Source of the DNA: Desulfofustis sp.
Lineage (GTDB): Bacteria; Desulfobacterota; Desulfobulbia; Desulfobulbales; Desulfocapsaceae
Assembly: GCA_030145365.1 (NCBI GenBank)
Contig: JAQYVS010000011.1
Coordinates: 1 to 21,119 of the forward strand
DNA length: 21,119 nucleotides
Reading direction: 5' to 3'
Part shown: piece after piece, positions 14,261 through 21,119 of the stretch
Numbering within the stretch: the stretch's first letter is position 1
Layout: every line of letters begins with the position of its first letter
Notes under the pieces: model-generated
Told to the model about the DNA's origin: nothing
The model's database searches: none
What the model saw: the letters and a program-made list of their open reading frames with translations, nothing else
Position numbers and translations under genes: made by a program

Positions 14261-16291
14261 TTATTCCATGCCGAGTGCTTGACGATCGGCCATATCCATC
14301 AGGACACGCTCACGAGCTTTATCGATGCCGAGCTCTTTACGTTTCTTGTCGATATGGGCAATCATCTTGTGGGCATGCTTGATCGGATCGGGTTCGCAAT
14401 CCCACTTGCCACCGTAGATTTTCTCCATTTCAGTATAGAGATAGTCTTTGAACTCAGGCGCGCCATCGAGCGGCATATGATAGCCGAAGACGGTATAGAC
14501 GCCAGAGGAGACAAAGTACTGACCGATGGCAATCGCTTTCTCGCTCATCCATTCAGGTGCACTACCGGCAGCCGGCAGATCACAGATGTCATCACCAAGA
14601 CCGCCTGCCTTGACGACTTCTGTAGCAGCCAGCAGGATGCGGCTGTTGTCAACACAGGAACCTAAGTGCAGAACAGGCGGAATACCAACCGTTTCGCAGA
14701 CTTCAGCTAATCCAGGGCCACAATGAACAGCAGCCGCACCCGGAGTTAACAGGCCGTGAATACCGGCGGCTATAGCACTACAGCCGGTGGTCAGAACGAT
14801 GACATCGTTTTTGATCAATTCTTTGATCAATGTGATATGCTCCTCGTTATGCTTGGTTCTGGCGTTGTTACAACCAACCACACCGGCAATACCACGGATA
14901 CGGCCGTTGATGATATTGTCGTTAAGGGTGTAATAGTCGCCACGGAAACTGCCGCCCAGATGATACCTGATCGACTCAACGCCGAAACCGGCAATCTGGG
15001 TAGTCTTGTGCTGCGGAATCATTACATCTGCACCGCGCTCGGTGAAGTTATCGATAGCCATCTTGACGATCTTGTTGGCGTCATCCATGGCATGATGTTC
15101 ATCAAACTCGATATGGATGACGTTTTCCTGTTCCATCTTGGCGATCGGATGGGTCGTGATCAGCTTGGTATGAAAGCATTTGGCAACATTGGCCAGATTC
15201 TGGAAGATACACTGGACATCGACCACCATCGCATCACAGGCACCAGTGATAATCGCCAGTTCCTGCTGTAGGAAGGTTCCGGCCGGTGGTATACCGTGTC
15301 TCTGCAGGATCTCGTTGGCAGTACAACAGATGCCGCTGAGCTGAATACCTTTGGCACCTTTTGATTTGGCATACTCAAGATTTTCCTGGGACTGGCATGC
15401 CGCGACAATCATTTCAGAAAGTAGCGGTTCATGGCCATGTACGATTACGTTGACATGATCTTCTTTCATGACGCCGAGGTTGGCCTCTGCCTGCAATGGG
15501 GTCGGACTGCCGAACATGACGTCCTGCAGATCGGTACCGATCATCGCTCCACCCCAGCCGTCGGCAAGCGAACAACGGGTCGCCTGCTTGGTAAGGTTTT
15601 TATAATCCTGATCCACGCCCATCGCCGTACGATGCATGACTTCGACAACTTCCCTGTCGATAGCACGGGGTTCAACACCTTCCTTCTTCCATTTCTCCTG
15701 CAAAGGCTGCGGAGCCCGCTTCAGGTATGCCAGTGTACCACCGTTTTTGCCAAATTCAGCGACAGCAGCCTCGGCCACACCAAGGGCGATCTCATCAAGC
15801 TCACGATCCATGGTCTCGCCGTCAACCTCAACGGTTGTCGCCACATCAAAATAAGGTGCGATCTGAATCAGTTTTGCCGGATCCTTGATCGTATAGTCTT
15901 TGGTCTCTTTTCTGGCAACGGCCAGAAAGGTCTCAGCAACGCCACGACCGTGGTCGGAATGAGCAGATGTGCCGGCAGCTACCATTCGGGCGAAGTTTCG
16001 GGCACAAATGGTATTGGCCGTCGCTCCGCATAATCCTTTTCTTGTGTCCTCGCCTTCGATGCCTCCCTTCGGGAGCGGCAAGCGGCAGGGCCCCATGGCG
16101 CAGTTTTTACAGCAGATTCCCTGCAGACCAATAGCACATGGTTTCATGGTTACCGCTCGATCGAAAACGGTATCGATCCCCAGTTGTTGAGCTCGAGCAA
16201 TCATTTCCTGTGTTGAAGGCTCGATTGAAGCTTCTCTCGGGTTAGCGAGTTTCGGAGCTTTTGCTACGGGTTTTGTTTTTGCTTCTACCAT
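14261..16291 (-). CDS. cooS: Ni-Fe carbon monoxide dehydrogenase catalytic subunit
   Basis: CooS (AcsA in the ACS complex) interconverts CO2 and CO at the nickel-iron C-cluster. I chose ATG 16291 (MVEAKTKPVAK), not the in-frame GTG at 16306, because that GTG lies inside the Shine-Dalgarno GGAGG, which sits 8 bases before the ATG. This gives 676 residues, a normal AcsA length. The N-terminal cluster cysteines are present: 52 and 60 (D-cluster), then 61, 64, 69 and 88 (B-cluster) in ICCKNCAMGPCR and GLCGATANTI. HGHEPLLSEM is the C-cluster histidine region, and GVVGCNN, TTGCSA and GSCVDNSR hold further C-cluster cysteines. The first 20 residues are Lys/Ala-rich and unlike the core. It lies between acsD and acsB and is likely the CODH partner of that ACS. 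Confidence 0.96.
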   Translation of the reverse strand: MVEAKTKPVAKAPKLANPREASIEPSTQEMIARAQQLGIDTVFDRAVTMKPCAIGLQGICCKNCAMGPCRLPLPKGGIEGEDTRKGLCGATANTICARNFARMVAAGTSAHSDHGRGVAETFLAVARKETKDYTIKDPAKLIQIAPYFDVATTVEVDGETMDRELDEIALGVAEAAVAEFGKNGGTLAYLKRAPQPLQEKWKKEGVEPRAIDREVVEVMHRTAMGVDQDYKNLTKQATRCSLADGWGGAMIGTDLQDVMFGSPTPLQAEANLGVMKEDHVNVIVHGHEPLLSEMIVAACQSQENLEYAKSKGAKGIQLSGICCTANEILQRHGIPPAGTFLQQELAIITGACDAMVVDVQCIFQNLANVAKCFHTKLITTHPIAKMEQENVIHIEFDEHHAMDDANKIVKMAIDNFTERGADVMIPQHKTTQIAGFGVESIRYHLGGSFRGDYYTLNDNIINGRIRGIAGVVGCNNARTKHNEEHITLIKELIKNDVIVLTTGCSAIAAGIHGLLTPGAAAVHCGPGLAEVCETVGIPPVLHLGSCVDNSRILLAATEVVKAGGLGDDICDLPAAGSAPEWMSEKAIAIGQYFVSSGVYTVFGYHMPLDGAPEFKDYLYTEMEKIYGGKWDCEPDPIKHAHKMIAHIDKKRKELGIDKARERVLMDMADRQALGME

Positions 16292-16360
16292 CTTTAATTC
16301 CTCCACAAATTAATTCTGTGTTTATCCGCAAATATTACAAAACATACCGGACTGATATGA

Positions 16361-17923
16361 TTACACACGCTTATGGAATCTGTTGAGCATATCCAGAATC
16401 TTCTCCTGCTCCGTCCTCTGAACTGCTGCCGGAGTCATGGTGATTTCTTCTGGATCTGTTTGAGTTCTTTGAGCTGCCAGCTTAGCCTTTTCCTCAGCCC
16501 GTTTCGTACGCAAGGCCTTCTCTTCAGCGTCGCGTGCAGCTTTTGCATCCAATGCTGCCTGTTTTTCAGCGGCGGCCTTGGCTTGTGCATCCGCTTCGGC
16601 CTTGGCCTTGGCATCTGCTTCAGCTTTGAGTTTAGCTTCAGCATCCGCTTTTTCTTTAGCCTCTGCATCTACCTTGGCTTTAGCCCCGGCTTCGGCCTTT
16701 GCCTTAGCCTCTGCTTCAGCTTTTGCTTTTGCGTCTGCTTCGGTCTCTACCGGTGCAGCAGGCTCTTCTTTCTTAGCCTCTGCTTTCGGCTCAGGCGCCG
16801 CTGCGGCTTTCTTCGGTGCCGCTTCTTTTGCGGCAGGAGCAGCCGCTGCGGCTTTTTTAGCTGGGGCAGCCTTCTTCTCTTCTTCGATGGTAAGATCTAG
16901 TTCCGGAGCCATAGCTGCGAAATCGATCGAAACATCACCCAACATTTTGTTGATCGGCGCAGCATCACTCAATGAGCCGCCATCGGTCAGGCAGCCGATG
17001 AATTCTTTGGTCATGCGAATCGATTCGGGATGACGCATAATCAGGATATTGCTTCCGCTCAGCAGATAGGAAACGGCGCCAACCGCTTCCATCAAGATGC
17101 CGCGTTTTTCAGGATCACCCAGCAGCGGAGCATCTTCCACGGTCTGCTTGGCCTCCTTGCATTTCCAAACTTCGTTTCCAAGATTATTGATCATCGGATA
17201 CTGCAGTTTGTCATCTCCCTGAGTCATGGCTGCCATACCAAGGCGTTCCATAACCGAGTAGGAGTACTCCATACCGTAACCAAGACCGCCGGTGGTCGGG
17301 TCTACGATGACACGATCCATGGGCATTCCAAAATTTTCCAGGAGTATATTTATCTGCTTAGCCAGATTAACATCAATCGGTGATGAGGAGATCAATGAAT
17401 GATTATAACCCATCGCCGCAGCGGCAATACCCTTGTAATTCTTTTCTTCGATGGGACCAAGCAGCAGGTTTTCGTTCTCACAAACCTCACAAACGACCTT
17501 GAAAACTGCCTCGTCTTTTTCCGGATTTGCACATCCCCATATGATCAACGGAACATCAATGGCCGCCAGAACTTTTTTGGCCGTTTCAGCAGCTGATTCC
17601 GGGCTGGCATCCTTGTCGTTGGGATCAGTGGACTTTAACTGCAGTACGATGGCTTGTGCACCATAATCGTCCACGCACTTTTTCGCCCAGGCTGCCGGAT
17701 CAGAAATCACGTCCTTGAAAGGAGCTGTTACCGCCTCGGGCCAGTCTTCAGGTTCCATGTCCCATATTTCCATGGCAATGACTGGCTTGTTCGGCATGTC
17801 TCCTTCAAACGTATAGAAGGGATAACATGTCTCTCCGCCAACCTTCAGAGCGGAATCACCTTTACCAATGGATATCTCTTTTATACCACCGGTATAGGAC
17901 TCTTTATTGAGTTCAAATGCCAC
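16361..17923 (-). CDS. acsD: Corrinoid iron-sulfur protein small subunit with long Ala/Lys/Glu-rich C-terminal extension
   Basis: AcsD is the delta subunit that pairs with AcsC to hold the cobamide. The core (about 1-345) is a TIM barrel with family stretches VIAMEIWDMEPEDWP, IWGCANPEKD, VDPTTGGLGYGMEYSYSVMER and NILIMRHPES. I prefer GTG 17923 (MAFELNKES) because AAGGAGG lies 5 bases before it; the in-frame ATG at 17938 overlaps that Shine-Dalgarno. Usual AcsD proteins are about 310-325 residues; this one has 520. The extra 175 residues hold an Ala/Pro/Lys linker, seven octapeptide repeats (395-450), a charged helical stretch and an amphipathic end (EKILDMLNRFHKRV). The frame is unbroken and the end is non-repetitive, so the extension looks real and not a frameshift artefact. 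It may tether complex subunits; that is inference. It lies about 200 bases after acsV. Confidence 0.94.
   Translation of the reverse strand: MAFELNKESYTGGIKEISIGKGDSALKVGGETCYPFYTFEGDMPNKPVIAMEIWDMEPEDWPEAVTAPFKDVISDPAAWAKKCVDDYGAQAIVLQLKSTDPNDKDASPESAAETAKKVLAAIDVPLIIWGCANPEKDEAVFKVVCEVCENENLLLGPIEEKNYKGIAAAAMGYNHSLISSSPIDVNLAKQINILLENFGMPMDRVIVDPTTGGLGYGMEYSYSVMERLGMAAMTQGDDKLQYPMINNLGNEVWKCKEAKQTVEDAPLLGDPEKRGILMEAVGAVSYLLSGSNILIMRHPESIRMTKEFIGCLTDGGSLSDAAPINKMLGDVSIDFAAMAPELDLTIEEEKKAAPAKKAAAAAPAAKEAAPKKAAAAPEPKAEAKKEEPAAPVETEADAKAKAEAEAKAKAEAGAKAKVDAEAKEKADAEAKLKAEADAKAKAEADAQAKAAAEKQAALDAKAARDAEEKALRTKRAEEKAKLAAQRTQTDPEEITMTPAAVQRTEQEKILDMLNRFHKRV
16574..16741 (-). repeat. Seven 24-bp repeats encoding octapeptides in AcsD
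   Basis: This 168-bp stretch is exactly seven 24-bp units encoding EADAKAKA, EAEAKAKA, EAGAKAKV, DAEAKEKA, DAEAKLKA, EADAKAKA and EADAQAKA. Codons vary between units (for example GCA, GCC and GCT alanines), so the repeat is held at protein level more than at DNA level. Acidic positions 1 and 3 and lysines 5 and 7 place i to i+4 opposite charges along a helix, the pattern of a stable single alpha-helix. Confidence 0.85.
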
Positions 17924-18140
17924 TTTAGCCTCCTTCATTTTTTGAAATTAATCTCCGGCCAGCGCCCTGAACAGAACAACGACGACATCGGTATCGTCTC
18001 CGCTCAGTAACCCACTGGTCTCTTATTTCACACCTCAACCAAAAAAACATGATACCAAAAAAAAATCATACTACTACAATTTTAACGCTTTATATCTAAT
18101 GTAAATCAGCGCTTATTTCAAACCGCTTTTGCATAGAAGT
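17924..18140. other. Gap between acsV and acsD, with poly-T tracts
   Basis: On the minus strand this gap has two T-runs (nine and seven Ts, in the region 18044-18065). An AT-rich short stem (ATGAT with ATCAT) lies between and around them. It could be a weak terminator after acsV or part of an internal promoter (a TATCAT -10-like box is present). Neither signal is strong. The acsD Shine-Dalgarno AAGGAGG lies at its end. Confidence 0.3.
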
Positions 18141-20096
18141 TCAATTTCTCGAAATTATTTCCTTCCAGTTGGCAACCCGCCTTTTGACCTCGGGAAATTT
18201 TTCTATCTCCGTATGCGGAATAAACATCGCCGCAACATAATGGTCCATGTAAGAAGGTGTCTCCGAGAGCTCAAAATTGGTCATCTTTTTGGTCACCTCA
18301 ACCACATCTTTTCTGATTCGATTGGTCAACGAGCTCATTCGGGCCCCCATGAGAGAACCGTTGCCGATAAATACAACCCGGTCGGCTTCTATCTCCGGCA
18401 GCAAACCAATGGTCATTGCTTTCTCAAGATCGATATAGCTGCCAAAACCGCCGGCCAGAATAATCCGCTCGATCATGTCCATATTGAAGCCAACCTCTTC
18501 GAGCAGCGTCATGCAGCCGCTGTATACCGCCCCTTTAGCTCGGATAAAATTGTCTATATCGATTTCTGAGAGGATAATATCCCTGCCAATCTGGGTTGCC
18601 TCTTCAAAGGCCAGAACAAATTCCCAGATGCCATTATTTTCCCTGATCCGTTTTGTTCCAAGATCTCGATTAAATTTACCTCGGTTGTTGATCACCCCCG
18701 TTTCAAACATCACGGCAATCATCGTGATCAGACCGGATCCACAGATACCTTTAGGGCGAACATCACCGACGGTCAAAAGCATCGGTTCACAGCTTATCGG
18801 ATCAAGAGAGAAATCTTCGATGGCACCACGGGCAGCCCGCATACCGAATTCTATACCGCCGCCTTCAAAAGCGGGTCCGGCAGAACAGGCGGTACAGGCA
18901 AGCCAGTCTTTGTTACCGATAACGATCTCAGCATTTGTACCAATATCGAGAAAAAGCGTCAGTTCCTCGTCTCGATATAAACCGGTTCCCATAATGCCGG
19001 CAACTATGTCACCGCCGACATAGCTTGAAATTGCCGGATACAAAAGGGCAATTACATGTTCATCAAGCTCAATGCCGATTGTTGCTGCCCTGAATGGTGG
19101 ATACATGGTCGAGGCAGGAACGTATGGTGCCCGACGCAGATAACTGGGATCAATAGCCAGAAGCAGCTGCGTCATCGTGGTATTGCCTGCAATGGTGATC
19201 GTAGAAATGTTTTCCCGGTCAATGCCGGACTTGGCAATAATTTTACCCAGCACCTTGTTTATGGTTGCAATAACTGTCTGCTGCAGTTTTTCCAGTCCAT
19301 CGCCTTTTTCAGCGAACATCATTCTGCTGATAACGTCTTCGCCGTAACTGATCTGGCCGTTGAAATCCCCATCTTCTGCTAAACATTCGCCGCTGATCAG
19401 ATCGATAAGCTGGGCATAAATTGTGGTGGTGCCGACATCCAACGCAATTGCATACGTTTCAGATGTTGTATCACCTGCCTGAATATGGGTGAGCATGGTT
19501 TTTCCGTCGTCGCGGACCGGACGAACCAGTGTGACGGTAACTTTAAAGTCATTCTGGCGCAGGGTTGAGGGGAGTTTTCTGATAACCGGAATGGTCAACT
19601 CCAGCTTATGCTCACCAGCCTGCTGCTTCAGGAACTCAACGAGCCGGGTCACATCCGGCATGTTGTTCTGAGCATCGGGGGGAGGCAGTTCAAGATAAGC
19701 TTTATCAACCGGCGGGATAAAGAGTCCCTGTTCTTTTAGACTGCTAAAATCCATCTGCCGTATTTTGGCAGTGCGACGCGGTGAAACACGGTTATCAAAA
19801 ACAGAACGGTCCATCGCAGATTCCACCGGAACCCTGATGGTAACATCACCTAAAACCGTGGATTGGCAAGCAAGACGAAAGCCCTGATCGTGGTCTTCTC
19901 TGCTGATTCGTTCGGACGTGCCTCCGTCGACCTCACCCTGCTCAACCTGGACCCGACATTTGGCACAGACACCTTCGCCACCGCAGGAGGCATTGATATG
20001 AACGCCGGCCTGAAGGGCGGCCCGGATAAGACTGTCCCCTTCAGAAACCTCAATGGTTCTGTTATATGGCAAAAATGTAACCTGACACTGACTCAT
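18141..20096 (-). CDS. acsV: Reductive activator of the corrinoid iron-sulfur protein (RACo/AcsV type)
   Basis: This 651-residue protein uses ATP hydrolysis to drive electron transfer that returns Co(II) of inactivated corrinoid protein to Co(I). The N-terminal ferredoxin domain has a [2Fe-2S] motif at Cys38, Cys44, Cys47 and Cys77 (ASCGGEGVCAKC and RLAC). A linker and middle domain follow. From about residue 215 comes the ASKHA-type ATPase domain with DVGTTT (220-225), a second phosphate loop in FLDIGTNAEIV, and GGGIEFGMRAA and ICGSGL. The C-terminal part has the usual AGGFGSYIDLEKA stretch. GGGAGC lies 4 bases before ATG 20096. It is the first gene of the acs run, so its expression would keep the corrinoid protein active. 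Some methyltransferase systems use related activators (RamA-like), but the domain order and context fit AcsV. Confidence 0.94.
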   Translation of the reverse strand: MSQCQVTFLPYNRTIEVSEGDSLIRAALQAGVHINASCGGEGVCAKCRVQVEQGEVDGGTSERISREDHDQGFRLACQSTVLGDVTIRVPVESAMDRSVFDNRVSPRRTAKIRQMDFSSLKEQGLFIPPVDKAYLELPPPDAQNNMPDVTRLVEFLKQQAGEHKLELTIPVIRKLPSTLRQNDFKVTVTLVRPVRDDGKTMLTHIQAGDTTSETYAIALDVGTTTIYAQLIDLISGECLAEDGDFNGQISYGEDVISRMMFAEKGDGLEKLQQTVIATINKVLGKIIAKSGIDRENISTITIAGNTTMTQLLLAIDPSYLRRAPYVPASTMYPPFRAATIGIELDEHVIALLYPAISSYVGGDIVAGIMGTGLYRDEELTLFLDIGTNAEIVIGNKDWLACTACSAGPAFEGGGIEFGMRAARGAIEDFSLDPISCEPMLLTVGDVRPKGICGSGLITMIAVMFETGVINNRGKFNRDLGTKRIRENNGIWEFVLAFEEATQIGRDIILSEIDIDNFIRAKGAVYSGCMTLLEEVGFNMDMIERIILAGGFGSYIDLEKAMTIGLLPEIEADRVVFIGNGSLMGARMSSLTNRIRKDVVEVTKKMTNFELSETPSYMDHYVAAMFIPHTEIEKFPEVKRRVANWKEIISRN

Positions 20097-20470
20097 TCAA
20101 GCTCCCGGCCGAAAGAAACAGGTGTGGCATACCGTTACGATTCAACCCTGTTACTGTACCCAATAACGGACTTTTTTTAAAAAGAATTCTTGCATTTAGT
20201 AAACTTTTAACGGACACCATTCCGTCATGTTTTGGACTGACCAGATACCCAAATTCTTTAACCCATTCGTATTGATACAATTTTTTGGTAAAATGAAATA
20301 ACCAATGGCCCAACAACAATAATATTTTTCTTTGCTTTAAAAATAATAGATACCTTGCTGCTTCCCTTGCCCTGGTTATCTATCAGCAGATATTAAGAGG
20401 AAAACACGAGACAACACCCAGGCGCTGCATCAGGCTGCCAGGAGATACTTCATTGTGGCACACTTGCGAT
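20097..20470. other. 374-base intergenic region upstream of acsV
   Basis: I see no convincing gene. It should carry the acs operon promoter on the minus strand, but no clear -35/-10 or -24/-12 pair stands out in its AT-rich centre. An 85-codon open frame (20062-20319, minus) overlaps the acsV start and looks accidental. TTGGT and ACCAA half-sites 11 bases apart lie near 20285-20305 and are too loose to call an operator. A weak terminator for the fadH-like gene is listed separately. Confidence 0.45.
20345..20384 (-). terminator. Possible weak terminator after the fadH-like gene
   Basis: On the minus strand GATAGATAACC (20384-20374) can pair with GGTATCTATT (20354-20345) with one bulged A, closing a 19-base loop. 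It is followed by a T-rich stretch (ATTTTTAAAG). It lies about 90 bases after the stop at 20471. The stem is AT-rich and the loop large, so this is tentative. Confidence 0.3.
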
Positions 20471-21119
20471 CTACAGCCGATCGGCCAGCTCAACCGCATC
20501 ATGGATTGCTCGTTTGGCATCAAGTTCTGACGCTTCGAGTACACCGCCGATGAGATGATGCTTCAGGCCCGCCGTTTTCAGCTCATCTACCAGGCCTCTA
20601 TCAGGCTCCTGGCCGGCACAAATAACAATGGTATCCACTTCAAGGGTGGTAATTTCACCGTCTTGTTCGATGACCAGGCCATGATCACTCACTTCCAGAT
20701 ACTTAACGCCGATCAGAAATGAGACCTTATTTTTTTTAAGTTCAGACCGGTGAATCCAGCCGGTAGTTTTACCGAGCTGCTTACCAGGCTTTGTAGTTTT
20801 ACGCTGAAGCAAGTAAATTTTTCTTTGAGGTTCTAAAACCTCAGGTGGACAGATTCCGCCCCGATTCAGATAATCGCTATCAACGCCCCAGGACATCATG
20901 AAACGATCCCGGTCATTGGCCAGAGACGATCTATGCAGCAGATAGACTGCCACATCAAACCCGATCCCACCGCTGCCGATAATAGCCACTCGTTTTCCCA
21001 CCTCTGCCTTGCCCTTCAAAACCTGATCATAACGCAGCACAGTCGGTTTATCATTTCCCTTGATGGCCAGCCGACGTGGCCGAACACCTGCGGCAATTAC
21101 AATCTCGTCAAATCCCTGA
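20471..21119 (-). CDS. fadH: 2,4-dienoyl-CoA reductase (FadH-like) C-terminal part, 5' end outside window
   Basis: The frame is open to the window edge, so only about 215 C-terminal residues are seen; a GTG at 21040 is internal. The visible part is the FAD/NADPH-binding half of the old-yellow-enzyme-type iron-sulfur flavoprotein family. It shows FDEIVIAAGVRPR, the NADPH-binding RVAIIGSGGIGFDVAVYLL, WGVDSDY, the highly typical KPGKQLGKTTGWIHR, and VICAGQEPDR, ending LDAKRAIHDAVELADRL. E. coli FadH has the same order and spacing. FadH reduces 2,4-dienoyl-CoA with NADPH during oxidation of unsaturated fatty acids. In anaerobes close relatives act on other enoyl or enoate substrates, so the substrate is uncertain while the N-terminal barrel is unseen. 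It lies 374 bases upstream of acsV on the same strand and is probably unrelated functionally. Confidence 0.9.
   Translation of the reverse strand, partial: QGFDEIVIAAGVRPRRLAIKGNDKPTVLRYDQVLKGKAEVGKRVAIIGSGGIGFDVAVYLLHRSSLANDRDRFMMSWGVDSDYLNRGGICPPEVLEPQRKIYLLQRKTTKPGKQLGKTTGWIHRSELKKNKVSFLIGVKYLEVSDHGLVIEQDGEITTLEVDTIVICAGQEPDRGLVDELKTAGLKHHLIGGVLEASELDAKRAIHDAVELADRL

Noticed and set aside
16578..17033. 151-codon Ala/Ser-rich plus-strand frame opposite the AcsD extension
   Set aside because: It is a shadow of the 24-bp repeats on the other strand. AcsD homology and the frame continuing from the AcsD core decide the coding strand.
20062..20319. 85-codon minus-strand frame before acsV
   Set aside because: It overlaps the acsV start by 35 bases, has no Shine-Dalgarno and shows no recognisable protein features in AT-rich DNA.

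Overview
The window reads as chromosome of an anaerobic, autotrophy-capable Desulfobacterota-type bacterium, probably a sulfate reducer or sulfur disproportionator of the Desulfobulbales kind. The basis is a complete carbonyl-branch Wood-Ljungdahl (CODH/ACS) gene set of bacterial type, a MaeB-type malic enzyme, a FadH-type flavoenzyme and moderate GC content. The taxonomic call is inference from gene content only.

Layout. (i) 1-3124, plus strand: the end of a UspA-type stress protein, a 423-base gap holding a sigma-70-like promoter and two matching 15-bp inverted repeats, then a malic enzyme fused to a phosphotransacetylase-like domain. (ii) 3127-6540, minus strand: a four-gene run, 5' to 3': a UROD/MetE-like methyltransferase (candidate core methionine synthase), an unrecognised 128-residue protein, a DUF166 protein interrupted by one in-frame TGA, and an MFS transporter. 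(iii) 6819-8353, plus strand: a 60-residue orphan with its own strong terminator, a TauE/SafE-type permease and a YbaK-type deacylase. (iv) 8355-9476, minus strand: CooC nickel-insertion ATPase preceded by a small unknown protein. (v) 9526-20096, minus strand: the acs cluster in the order acsV, acsD, cooS/acsA, acsB, acsC, acsE, closed by a strong intrinsic terminator. (vi) 20471-21119, minus strand: the 3' end of a FadH-like 2,4-dienoyl-CoA reductase.

How the genes work together. AcsE moves a methyl group from methyl-tetrahydrofolate to the corrinoid iron-sulfur protein AcsCD. CooS reduces CO2 to CO. AcsB joins methyl, CO and CoA into acetyl-CoA. AcsV re-reduces corrinoid that has oxidised to Co(II). 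CooC loads nickel. The UROD/MetE-like protein may draw methyl groups from the same corrinoid protein to make methionine without methyl-folate.

The most notable observation is the DUF166 gene at 4415-5047. It contains a single in-frame UGA (4745-4747) followed directly by a Cys codon. Sixteen bases after the UGA comes the apical loop AGGUUG of a 7-bp hairpin, which is the geometry of a bacterial SECIS element. I read it as a selenoprotein with a Sec-Cys pair, not as two broken genes. Other points of note are a 56-residue run of seven octapeptide repeats in a long C-terminal extension of AcsD, a GC-rich hairpin between acsB and acsC directly after three tandem TAA stops, and paired GntR/FadR-like operators at the malic enzyme promoter.
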